Shown here: positions 40,716-48,935 of the stretch, in pieces
How the letters are laid out: each line of letters begins with the position of its first letter
How positions within the stretch are numbered: position 1 is the first letter of the stretch
Source: a virus
Virus record (IMG/VR): IMGVR_UViG_3300042359_000853
Location: 163,584 to 227,583 of that record
Reading direction: 5' to 3' (one strand)
Length of the DNA stretch: 64,000 nucleotides
Notes under the pieces: model-generated
What the model was told of the DNA's origin: nothing
The model's database searches: none
The model's input: the letters and a program-made list of their open reading frames with translations, nothing else
Made by a program: the position numbers and the translations under genes

Positions 40716-42617
40716 TTATTTTTTAATAAACTTATATATTTTTTGTTTTGTTCCTGTAGTTAATCTAACAAAATATAAGCCTGGCTTAAGAGTATTTGTT
40801 TCAATTCTTCTAGTGACGGTCTGATCTTGTGCTACAAACTGTGTTTCAGCGCTGTGTAGTTTTCCAGATAGATCGTAGATTTCTGAAGTTAGATTGTCTG
40901 GTGTTGTTTGAAAATAATCTACATACATTTCATCTACAACTGGGTTTGGATACACTCTGAAACCATTTACAAGTTGATCTACAAGATCTCTAGCTCTTCT
41001 ACCGTTTACGATTGTAGCATCGGTTGGTGAAGGAATGATATTCAAATCTTGTGCTTTATCACTACCAGCTGCTTTATTGATTATTTGTATAGGTGATTCT
41101 TCCCAGTTATTGTTTAGGATTTCAAATTTGAAGTTAAACATCTGAGTTGGATTAGTGATTAGAGAAGGTGACATTTTTGATTCGTGACCACCCCATAGAA
41201 TTTCACCTGTTTTCGATGAGATAAATGAGTTCCAAGCACTTGCCTCTTGTCCTACATTAACACCTACAAATTTAAAGATTTGAGGATTGTATTTTAGACC
41301 GATTTGAGAAGCACCTACTTTGTTACCATGTGTAATAAGTGTTACATTAACATCAACGGTATTATCACCAGAAATAGTAAGTTTAGGTATTCTAAACTGA
41401 ACTGAATCTTTGATGTTTTGGTAGATCATACCTTGATCAAGAACATAAGATGTTCCAGATGTGCCGGTGTTAAGTCTTTGTATTTGAAAAGAAACGTTAT
41501 TAAGACCCGTTCCAGTAACGTCACCAAGAACATATCCAAGATAAGTCATTGAGCTCATACCATTAAGTAAGAGATCTACGAGAGTTGTTCCGATGATCGA
41601 GGTTTGAAAAGTGTTAGGGTTTGTTATTATTGCATCAAATTCTGCCTGAGTATAATATCTAACATTGTATTCGTTAGCAACAACTGGTGACCAAGTCGTT
41701 CTTCCGGTAGCTAGACGATTAAATATAAGATACGCGTCAGAAACCGAAATTGAACCACTTCTGTTTACGTCAGCTTGTTGAAACTCATAAGATTGTGCTG
41801 TGTCAGCATAAATACTCATATCAGAAAGACGATAAGCATCTGTGATATTGATAGCTGAGTTATCAGAAAGTGTATCTAAATTTGATACTAATTTCACGTC
41901 ATAGAAAGAAGTATCGTAAGGTATTTTGATACCAGCAATACCAAAGGTGTTGGTAGTGAATCTTTGACCTCTTTGATAAGCTTGTGCTGACTTTAGTTTA
42001 TAGTCAAAGGCAAATGGCATTCCACTTGCAGGAGTTCCATCAACATTTAATACCGATACTGGTATTAAAAGAGTATCCATCTGAAATCTACCACCAAGAT
42101 TGTAAGTTCCTAGTGTGTTATCAATACCACTTGTAGTTGTAGCGATATTGTTGTAGGTTGGTGTTCCAGTGACTCTAAGTGAGTCTACAGATGAAGGATT
42201 GAAACCAACATTATGTGGAAGTAAAACCTCGAATACTGCGCCATCTGGCCAATCAAAAACAGCCGAAGATCCGGTGTAGATGGCTGTTGCATTTACCCAA
42301 CCTGGTTGTGAATAATAAGAACCATATTTGGTGGATATCGATGTTGTTGTAGGCCCCCATTTAACAATTGGTTGTTTGAATGAAGCCTGTGGATAAAAAA
42401 ATCTAACCTGAAAACCAGCATAGTTTGTAAGGGTTGGATTGTGATAGTGAAGATAAACTTTAGTAGTATCTTGAAGAATACTACCAAGTGTAAACACAGT
42501 GTCGATAATAAAGTGTGGAGAAGATGAGTTTGGTGATATCAAAACTTCATTTCTACCATTTTGGCCGAACGCATTGAGCGTTATTAGGGCAAAAAGCCCT
42601 ACAAGAAACTTTTTCAT
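40716..42617 (-). CDS. Exported cohesin/dockerin protein with T9SS sorting domain
   Basis: 633 aa. A signal peptide ends NAFG before Gln. Residues about 285-305 hold a dockerin-type element (ADVNRSGSISVSDAYLIFNRL). Residues about 405-520 look like a cohesin-type beta sandwich (VNVTLITHG, SQIGLKYNPQIFKFVGV, then MFNFKFEIL). The last 80 residues are a type A T9SS/Por C-terminal sorting domain: VYPNPVVDEMYVDY, SEIYDLSGKLH, LKPGLYFVRLTTG, YKFIKK. Such a domain directs export through the Bacteroidota-only type IX system and is then removed. This is strong evidence for the host phylum and an unusual phage cargo. Confidence 0.85.
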   Translation of the reverse strand: MKKFLVGLFALITLNAFGQNGRNEVLISPNSSSPHFIIDTVFTLGSILQDTTKVYLHYHNPTLTNYAGFQVRFFYPQASFKQPIVKWGPTTTSISTKYGSYYSQPGWVNATAIYTGSSAVFDWPDGAVFEVLLPHNVGFNPSSVDSLRVTGTPTYNNIATTTSGIDNTLGTYNLGGRFQMDTLLIPVSVLNVDGTPASGMPFAFDYKLKSAQAYQRGQRFTTNTFGIAGIKIPYDTSFYDVKLVSNLDTLSDNSAINITDAYRLSDMSIYADTAQSYEFQQADVNRSGSISVSDAYLIFNRLATGRTTWSPVVANEYNVRYYTQAEFDAIITNPNTFQTSIIGTTLVDLLLNGMSSMTYLGYVLGDVTGTGLNNVSFQIQRLNTGTSGTSYVLDQGMIYQNIKDSVQFRIPKLTISGDNTVDVNVTLITHGNKVGASQIGLKYNPQIFKFVGVNVGQEASAWNSFISSKTGEILWGGHESKMSPSLITNPTQMFNFKFEILNNNWEESPIQIINKAAGSDKAQDLNIIPSPTDATIVNGRRARDLVDQLVNGFRVYPNPVVDEMYVDYFQTTPDNLTSEIYDLSGKLHSAETQFVAQDQTVTRRIETNTLKPGLYFVRLTTGTKQKIYKFIKK

Positions 42618-42622
42618 GGCTA

Positions 42623-42973
42623 TTATTCTTCAGTATTTCCAGATGAGAGAGACACTCCGTCTTCTTCATCCATCTTTTGAACAAGCATTTTATCTCTGTC
42701 TTCATTTGAGAACCAGAAATCAATTACTTTGTTCAAATTACCTACGAACGCACCTAAAAGAATAAGTAAAAGTTCTTTCCAGGCTTCAGCAATTGTAGCT
42801 TTGAATAGTACGGCCATTACTATACCAAAGATTATAAAGAAAAATGTTGATAGAATAATCAAAGTGATTTTCCATCTGTTAGACTGCATAGTTTGCAGCA
42901 TGAAGTTAAACCGTTCATCCGGCTCAACTTTTTGATACTCCGTGTTGTAGAGTAGTTTTGTAAGTAGTCCCAT
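42623..42973 (-). CDS. Two-membrane-segment protein, holin candidate
   Basis: 116 aa. Two hydrophobic helices (ITLIILSTFFFIIFGIVMAV and ELLLILLGAFVGNLNKVIDFW) are separated by a short loop, with both ends charged and an acidic C-terminus. Size and topology fit a class II-like holin, which would let the 34 kb endolysin reach the wall. It lies 5 nt before the T9SS protein gene, so it may head the exported-protein operon. An alternative is a membrane helper of that cluster. Confidence 0.55.
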   Translation of the reverse strand: MGLLTKLLYNTEYQKVEPDERFNFMLQTMQSNRWKITLIILSTFFFIIFGIVMAVLFKATIAEAWKELLLILLGAFVGNLNKVIDFWFSNEDRDKMLVQKMDEEDGVSLSSGNTEE

Positions 42974-43041
42974 AACTTATTTTTTTTTATTTTTATATAT
43001 TAAAACAAAAAAATGGGTTTTTTTACGAAAAACTCGGTTTT

Positions 43042-43596
43042 TTACTTGAAATTATCTATTTGTAATCTAAGATCAGATAATTTTTTTTTAGAATCCGTAA
43101 TTAATTTTTGATGTTTAGTTTCTTCTTCTGAAATTCTTCTTTTCAGAAGATTTATTTCCGAATCTTTTTTTGAAACCTGATCAGATATAAGTTTTGACTG
43201 AGCCGCCAAATCTTCAGCTTGTTGAGGTAGGGTAGTTTCTTTTTTTCCTTTATCTTGAGCTTCTTTTTGAGATTGAGATTTGAAAGTTTCTAAATCTTTA
43301 ACTTTCCTTTTAAGATCAAGAATAGATGCATAACTAGAAAAAAGTGGATTGATATATGATATTTCTTGTTGTTGTGTATCTTTAATATACTTTCCTAGTT
43401 TTAGCCTATTTATCAAATCTCTTTTATCTAAATAAGTGTTATAAATTGTTTCAAGTCCTGGTTTTTGACTCTCAAATTCTTTTATTTGTTCTTCTAGAGT
43501 ATTATAGTGGTTCTTTTTATCTACTAGATTTACATTTTCATCAGGTTGAATAGTATATTTTTCAAGAAAACTTCTAAAACTTTGGAGTATTTTCAT
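43042..43596 (-). CDS. Coiled-coil hypothetical protein with aromatic start motif
   Basis: 184 aa, almost wholly heptad-like helix with Lys, Glu and Gln. It starts MKILQSFRSFLEKY, the recurring targeting-like motif. It begins 2 nt after the 861-aa gene stops, so the two are one operon and may be partners. Function unknown. Confidence 0.6.
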   Translation of the reverse strand: MKILQSFRSFLEKYTIQPDENVNLVDKKNHYNTLEEQIKEFESQKPGLETIYNTYLDKRDLINRLKLGKYIKDTQQQEISYINPLFSSYASILDLKRKVKDLETFKSQSQKEAQDKGKKETTLPQQAEDLAAQSKLISDQVSKKDSEINLLKRRISEEETKHQKLITDSKKKLSDLRLQIDNFK

Positions 43597-43598
43597 TG

Positions 43599-46184
43599 TT
43601 ATATTTCAATTACATCCAATCTGCCAGTATTTGATGGATTTGAATCATCAGTAATCTCTAACATAAAACTCTTAAAACTTTTACCCGTGGATTCTACTTC
43701 TCTTTCATAGAAATTTTGGTAAGTTTCTAAATCTATTGTTGATAATCTTTGATTTGGTGCACTTAAGAATTTATTATTTTGATCATAAAGTGCTGATAGT
43801 TGAATATTAGCCTCTCCTTCTTTACCATCTCCTTCGGGATCTTTTCTTCCAGAATAAAGTTGTGGATTTATTTTAACTTTTTGATAATGAACAGATCTAA
43901 AAGGAGATTCATTTATATCACAATAGAATATCCAAATTATACCATTTTTTTCGTACAAATATCCATAGTATATGTTAGGGTCAAGTTGTGTAACATCACT
44001 CCAATCTGTGTATCCAGTATAACTCGATCTATTATCTTCATAAAATTTATTTGCAGATAATGGAGTCTTAAAAGTTATTTTGACAGGATAAAACTTTATC
44101 GACACACCACCTGATTTTGTTTCAACTTTATCTACTAATGATGTATCAAGAAAATTAACATAAATAGGAACATTACTTCCTGATTTATTTTGTAGAATAT
44201 TACCGTAAGAAGTATTTTGTATTTCTGATTCCTCTTGTTGTGATATAGGATCTTTAGTAGTTGGGATGCACCACATGAATCTTTGTGTTGTTAGCGATGG
44301 TTTTACGTTCCAATATAAAAAATTTTGATTTGTATCACTGTTTTTACTCTTGTCGGCGGAATATCTCAAATCGGGTAATTTTTCTTGAATTTCTTGTCCA
44401 AAATATTTACGAGTGGCTTCGTCTATTAAATCTTCACCTCTACATTTTGATGGGGTTGCTAAATCTTGAAGTAAGTTGAACAATACTGGTCCCATCTTGC
44501 CCTTCCCTTGAATTTTTGGTGTTGATGAGTCCTGATTTTCCAATAATAATTTCCATTTGTATGAATCATTGAATTTATCCTCTGCTCCTGGATAATCAAA
44601 GTTTATATTTGCAAATATCTTCCTTAATTTTTGGTCTTGAAGTAGTCGATTTACGAAAGTCTGAAACTTTCTATAGACGATCTTTTTTGCCCAAGGTCCG
44701 AAATCAGGAATTACAGCTTCTCCACCCGCATCTTTTAGTGTAGAACTAGCGTCTCTACCTTTAGATGGACCACCTCCCAATTTTTCATATTCTTGAAAAG
44801 TTTTCATCGAAACTCTACCACCTGGTCTACCCGAAGGTATATAATCTGTTGCAAATAATCTATATGCTACTGTTAATAAGTTAAATAGTCTTACCATAGC
44901 ATCCGAAGCTATTTGATAGTCGAGTGTGAATGTTCCAGCGGAAAGTTGATTCTCTAGTTCTTCTAGTTCTCTTTCATCATCTCTAGTAAGTCTGAAAGCT
45001 GTTAAATTTTTCTCATTTACCATAGAATATTCATAATGAAAATTCTCATTGATGCCTGCTTTTGGGAAATAACTTTTCCAAATATTAGCAATTGTTTCCG
45101 GTTTTAGTGTTGTTGTTGAGGTTGTTATTGTTGGCGTTGGAACTGGTGTTGTAGTAGTTGATGTTGTAATACTCTGTGTTGTAGTTGATGTATTTGTTTG
45201 CGTTACAGTTGAAGTATTTGTTTGAGTTACAGTTGAGGTATTTGTTTGAGTTACAGTTGAGGTATTTGTTTGCGTTACAGCTGGTGTAGAAGTATTGGTT
45301 TGTGTAACAACTGGTGTTGTTTTTATATTTTTTTTATTATATGAAGTAGAACCAAAACCTATTTTTCCCCTACCGTAATCCGTATTTTTAATACCTATTT
45401 GAGATTTTGTTTTTATTTCTTCTAATAATAATCTATATTCTTCAAATTCAGAAAATTTACGGAAAATTCCTTTATTTAGTGATTCATTTTTTACAGAAAT
45501 TTCTTTTCTCAATACTTCGTCTGAATCAGACACAACAGTTCTCTCTTTCCACTGTTGTTTTCTAGCATTATCGCCTCCTAGATCTCTAGTTGGATTACAT
45601 TTTTTCCATCTAAATCTTCTAAGTTCGATAGCGAAATCCGAGTGAATATCTCTCAAATCATTCAATTCTTCTCTTTTGAAAAGTTTTTTTAGTTCTTCTA
45701 AAGTTTCTAATTCTAGTAATAAATCACCAATTAGTGAGCCTGGTGGTAGGTCTTTCCATTTATCTGTTATATCTTTATTGGAAATAAATTTAGCATCTGA
45801 TGAATCGATGCCAATTAATAATTTTAGCTTTGTGTCATCTGTGCCCGTGCCATCACAATCTACGTCTTCTTTCCAATCAGGTAGAGCATCATTTGTTGTT
45901 AAGCAAACATCTTTTATTTTAGCAACGTGATTTTTTATTCTTAGTCGATACAACTTTACTCTCAAATCTTTATTCATACTTTCTCTGAGAATCTCATAGA
46001 TAGTATTTTCTATTTCTTGTAAAACCCCATCCATCCTCATAGAATCATATTGAAGTTTTAATTTTCTCAAAGTTGAGTTTATTAGCCTTCCAAATAAAGA
46101 ACCACCCCAAGTTACTTCATTTTTGAATACTTCATTCATTTTATCTTTTTGTAAAAAAGTATCTCTTTTAAGAATATATCTCAT
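43599..46184 (-). CDS. Large hypothetical protein with Thr/Gln repeat linker
   Basis: 861 aa. An N-terminal helical, charged region (1-245) ends in IFRKFSEFEEYRLLLEE, an internal copy of the recurring aromatic motif with an L-L-E site. A linker (about 285-360) follows, with tandem VTQTNTST units. The C-terminal 500 residues are alpha/beta with YSMVNEKNLTAFRLTRDDE, WCIPTTKDP and IYYGYLYEKNGIIWIFYCD stretches. I recognise no family. If the motif marks head targeting, the part after the L-L-E site would be the mature product. Confidence 0.6.
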   Translation of the reverse strand: MRYILKRDTFLQKDKMNEVFKNEVTWGGSLFGRLINSTLRKLKLQYDSMRMDGVLQEIENTIYEILRESMNKDLRVKLYRLRIKNHVAKIKDVCLTTNDALPDWKEDVDCDGTGTDDTKLKLLIGIDSSDAKFISNKDITDKWKDLPPGSLIGDLLLELETLEELKKLFKREELNDLRDIHSDFAIELRRFRWKKCNPTRDLGGDNARKQQWKERTVVSDSDEVLRKEISVKNESLNKGIFRKFSEFEEYRLLLEEIKTKSQIGIKNTDYGRGKIGFGSTSYNKKNIKTTPVVTQTNTSTPAVTQTNTSTVTQTNTSTVTQTNTSTVTQTNTSTTTQSITTSTTTTPVPTPTITTSTTTLKPETIANIWKSYFPKAGINENFHYEYSMVNEKNLTAFRLTRDDERELEELENQLSAGTFTLDYQIASDAMVRLFNLLTVAYRLFATDYIPSGRPGGRVSMKTFQEYEKLGGGPSKGRDASSTLKDAGGEAVIPDFGPWAKKIVYRKFQTFVNRLLQDQKLRKIFANINFDYPGAEDKFNDSYKWKLLLENQDSSTPKIQGKGKMGPVLFNLLQDLATPSKCRGEDLIDEATRKYFGQEIQEKLPDLRYSADKSKNSDTNQNFLYWNVKPSLTTQRFMWCIPTTKDPISQQEESEIQNTSYGNILQNKSGSNVPIYVNFLDTSLVDKVETKSGGVSIKFYPVKITFKTPLSANKFYEDNRSSYTGYTDWSDVTQLDPNIYYGYLYEKNGIIWIFYCDINESPFRSVHYQKVKINPQLYSGRKDPEGDGKEGEANIQLSALYDQNNKFLSAPNQRLSTIDLETYQNFYEREVESTGKSFKSFMLEITDDSNPSNTGRLDVIEI
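45100..45320 (-). repeat. Thr/Gln-coding tandem repeats
   Basis: Repeated 24-bp-like units encode VTQTNTST four or more times, then Thr/Pro-rich sequence. Units are nearly identical, so the array may vary in copy number. Confidence 0.75.
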
Positions 46185-46210
46185 AATAATATTAAATTTG
46201 TTCTATATAT

Positions 46211-46648
46211 TTATTTAAGCATCTCGTTTTTCAGTGCGAACTCATAGATATCCAAAAAATTAACCTCTTTAAGAAATCCACTTCTTACATCTGAGAGTGT
46301 TTTTGCTTTTTTTGAGATTTTTACAATTTTATCTGACCACTTTTCTGAAAATTTAGAGGAGAATCTACCCCAATTACCTCGATAATGCTCTGGTTGTCTC
46401 CATTCTTTGTGACCACCTGTTAGCCAATAAAGTGATTTTACGGGGTTTATATTTCTATCAAAAACAATTTTTGTAGACCATATCGGATCATCTTTTCTTA
46501 TCTTTGTCATCATTATAGCCACTGCTTCACAAAAATCTATTGTTATTTCATTTCCAATCTCGAAGAAAAATTGACCGTTGGCCTCTTTTTCGATAAGAAC
46601 TACTTTAGTAGTTTTTAGGTTTTCTTTGCTCTCTAAATTCTTTTTCAT
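46211..46648 (-). CDS. Hypothetical protein
   Basis: 145 aa with a Lys/Glu-rich start and a central WSTKIVFDRNINPVKSLYWLTGG segment. No motif known to me. It is part of the leftward run upstream of the 861-aa gene. Confidence 0.55.
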   Translation of the reverse strand: MKKNLESKENLKTTKVVLIEKEANGQFFFEIGNEITIDFCEAVAIMMTKIRKDDPIWSTKIVFDRNINPVKSLYWLTGGHKEWRQPEHYRGNWGRFSSKFSEKWSDKIVKISKKAKTLSDVRSGFLKEVNFLDIYEFALKNEMLK

Positions 46649-46677
46649 ATCCGTAAATTATTTTTTTTTTTAAGTGT

Positions 46678-46962
46678 TTATTCTCGAACACCACTTATGA
46701 ACTTCCCATAAAATTGACCACCTTCGATAATACCATTATGAAAAGTTCCCCAGAACTTTCCACCTTTCAAAATACCATAATACCAGTCACCTGAATAGAA
46801 AAATCCATCCCACCATATAAGAGTTCCCTTTTTTATTTCTATTTTGGCCATCTCTATTTCCGAGTCTATTAGCCAGTGAAAACCTTCAGATTTCAGGATT
46901 TCATCAATACGATCCTGATCAGTTATTATCGAAGTAGCGAATTTTAGTTGTGAATACCTCAT
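46678..46962 (-). CDS. Small MORN-like repeat protein
   Basis: 94 aa. After a 45-residue alpha/beta start, the second half is a beta-hairpin ladder with Gly and aromatics: LIWWDGFFYSGDWYYG, LKGGKFWGTFHNG, IEGGQFYGKFISG. This is the G-x-F/W-x-x-G rhythm of MORN-type repeats, known in other T4-like phages as short proteins of unknown role. It has a promoter box 14 nt upstream. Confidence 0.6.
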   Translation of the reverse strand: MRYSQLKFATSIITDQDRIDEILKSEGFHWLIDSEIEMAKIEIKKGTLIWWDGFFYSGDWYYGILKGGKFWGTFHNGIIEGGQFYGKFISGVRE

Positions 46963-46975
46963 AGATCAGATACTC

Positions 46976-46997
46976 TATATATAAAAAATAATATATA
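46976..46997. promoter_or_regulatory. Two TATATA boxes between divergent genes
   Basis: TATATATA at 46976-46983 is suited to the leftward gene (ATG 46962). TAATATATA at 46989-46997 is 10 nt before the rightward ATG at 47008. Confidence 0.45.
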
Positions 46998-47007
46998 ACT
47001 TCAAGAT

Positions 47008-47847
47008 ATGAAATCACACTTTTTCGATATAGATTGTTTATTGAAGGTTAATCAAAAAGCCTGGATTGTTGATAAGCTTAAACCAAACAAGCCTATCATG
47101 AAAATTTCACCCGAAGATTTCAATTTATTTGAATCGGGTATCTACCAAAAAATGGGTCATAAAATAGATTTTAATGGAAAAAATTTCTATTTAGACACCG
47201 ATACCTACAACCGTCTTCGTGTAAAAATAAAAAAATCAGGTGTTAATCTGGGAAATTTAGGTATTTCTCTACAAGAGTTCTTGAATCCAGATATTATTAA
47301 TGAACTCGAATATAAAATAAACTATCAAATACTAGAACCTCTGAAAAATTCACCGGATGATATTTATATTATACTATCAAAACAAACTAGAAACTCATAC
47401 AAAAAAATGCTTGAAAAAATAAAAGAAGCCTTTAGAGAGTTCGGTGTAAATATAAAGAGGTATTATTTTGTTGCGGAAACTTTTTATTCTCAAAACAGAG
47501 ATGATGTGAAATATGCTAAACTTAAATTATTAGCCGAACATCTCACGGGTCACAAAATCGAAGAGGATAAATTTGTTGATAAAGAAGTTGAAGAATATCG
47601 TGTAGTGAACTATTGGGATAACTCAATAGAAACTCAAAAATATGGTAGTTATATTAATGATGTTATCAGACATTGTTTAAGGGGTTCGACTCCATCTATA
47701 CAAGAAGTTATCAAAGAAAATCTTATTCAACTTCCTTGTAAGTTTATTACTCATCAAGTATTTGATAATGGTGTAAATCCAGTCTTAACTCGGGAAAATG
47801 ATATTATACTTCAGAAGTTCATAAAAACTTTCGAGTCTTTCAAATAA
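47008..47847 (+). CDS. HAD-like phosphatase-fold protein
   Basis: 279 aa. Starts HFFDIDCLL, a D-x-D HAD motif I, followed by KAWIVDK. IYIILSKQTRNSY is a motif II-like strand with Ser/Thr, KLKLLAEHLTG could give the motif III Lys and VVNYWDNS a motif IV Asp. The set fits phage HAD-like proteins of unknown substrate, possibly a nucleotide or nucleic acid phosphatase. It ends FIKTFESFK, the aromatic motif at the C-terminus. It overlaps the acetyltransferase gene by 8 nt tail to tail. Confidence 0.55.
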   Translation: MKSHFFDIDCLLKVNQKAWIVDKLKPNKPIMKISPEDFNLFESGIYQKMGHKIDFNGKNFYLDTDTYNRLRVKIKKSGVNLGNLGISLQEFLNPDIINELEYKINYQILEPLKNSPDDIYIILSKQTRNSYKKMLEKIKEAFREFGVNIKRYYFVAETFYSQNRDDVKYAKLKLLAEHLTGHKIEEDKFVDKEVEEYRVVNYWDNSIETQKYGSYINDVIRHCLRGSTPSIQEVIKENLIQLPCKFITHQVFDNGVNPVLTRENDIILQKFIKTFESFK

Positions 47848-48274
47848 TTTTGTTACTATCTAAAAGTATTACACCTCTAGATTTTGCACTCTCTATAATA
47901 TGTGGTCTTATTTTTTTCCAACCTTCTTTTGAATAATATCCGGTTACAAGAGTAACCTCATTTTTTTTAGACCAATCTAAAATTTCATCGATAATGCTCC
48001 TTGCTAATCCCCTTGATTCATATCCTAAACGAGTAGAAATAAAAGTTATTTTCCAGGGATTTGGATGTCTAAAAGAAGATGTTTTTTGTGAAAAATCATA
48101 ATCTTTGGATAGATGAGCTACACAAACTGGATTTGAATCCTTTTCAATTACAAAAAAAATTACCGAATTCTCTGGATATAAAAACTTATCAAGTGAAGTA
48201 AAAAATTTGAATTGACCAGAAAAGCAATCCATTTTCCAGAAATAATTTGATGCTTCCGAAGAGTTCAGTTTCAT
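47840..48274 (-). CDS. GNAT-type acetyltransferase-like protein
   Basis: 144 aa. A central strand FFVIEKDSNPVCVAHLSKD is followed by WKITFISTRLGYESRGLARSIIDEIL, where R-x-x-G-x-A fits the acetyl-CoA loop of GNAT enzymes. The C-terminal YYSKEGWKKI...SRGVILLDS completes the fold. Substrate unknown. It overlaps the upstream gene by 4 nt and is co-transcribed. Confidence 0.6.
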   Translation of the reverse strand: MKLNSSEASNYFWKMDCFSGQFKFFTSLDKFLYPENSVIFFVIEKDSNPVCVAHLSKDYDFSQKTSSFRHPNPWKITFISTRLGYESRGLARSIIDEILDWSKKNEVTLVTGYYSKEGWKKIRPHIIESAKSRGVILLDSNKII

Positions 48275-48882
48275 TCCTTATTCTTGAGATATTTATCAAT
48301 CATATCGTTTAGTGAGCGATTATCCATAAGTCCAGTAGTTGAACCGCCTTGGTCATCTCCATCGGAAATTAGTTCTTCTCCTGTTGAAATTTCATTCAAT
48401 CCAAAATCTTTACGCATATCTTTGTAAAATTTCTCAAGTTCAGTTCTTTGCGATTGAGAGAATTTAGTATTTTCCCTAATTTGTGAAATAGATTGATTGA
48501 TAACTTCATGCATTCTAGCTGAATTATCACCGTTATCTACTTGTTTAAGTTGAGTTAGAAAATTACGCCTTGCCATTCTCTGTAAAAAAAGAGCCTCTGC
48601 GTAAATATTGGCATCTTCCTTTAGTTTATTGATAACATAGGGATGCTTTCTAATTGAAGGATTATCACCCAGGTAAAGATCCACCAAACTCTCTAGTATT
48701 TCAATAGATTGTTCACTTGTTTCATCAATATCTTTGTCATAATCATAGATCTGAATGGTTCCAAGATCGGGTAAATCATCTCTGGTTGCTAGATATTTAC
48801 CTATTTCAATCTCTTTACTCTCGTTTTGTAATCTTGCGTATTCCTCTTGAAGTTGAGACATTTTTTGCTCTTTTTTATCCAT
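48271..48882 (-). CDS. Hypothetical helical protein divergent from terminase; small terminase candidate
   Basis: 203 aa, mainly helical. It has an N-terminal coiled coil (KMSQLQEEYARLQNESKEIE), a middle helical domain and a disordered acidic C-terminus. T4 gp16, the small terminase, is a coiled-coil protein encoded directly next to gp17. Position and character fit, but here the gene is divergent and I see no sequence signature. A second ATG 7 codons in is also possible as start. Confidence 0.5.
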   Translation of the reverse strand: MDKKEQKMSQLQEEYARLQNESKEIEIGKYLATRDDLPDLGTIQIYDYDKDIDETSEQSIEILESLVDLYLGDNPSIRKHPYVINKLKEDANIYAEALFLQRMARRNFLTQLKQVDNGDNSARMHEVINQSISQIRENTKFSQSQRTELEKFYKDMRKDFGLNEISTGEELISDGDDQGGSTTGLMDNRSLNDMIDKYLKNKE

Positions 48883-48904
48883 TTACTTAAAAAACCGTTT
48901 TTTT

Positions 48905-48912
48905 TATATATA
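48905..48912. promoter_or_regulatory. Palindromic TATATATA box before terminase
   Basis: It is 23 nt from the terminase ATG (48936) and 22 nt from the divergent ATG (48882), almost symmetric. Confidence 0.5.
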
Positions 48913-48935
48913 TTATTAAAAACATACTGGTTCAT

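Noticed and set aside
43010-43040. Possible terminator before the coiled-coil gene end
   Set aside because: A- and T-runs are present but no stem longer than 4 bp can form.
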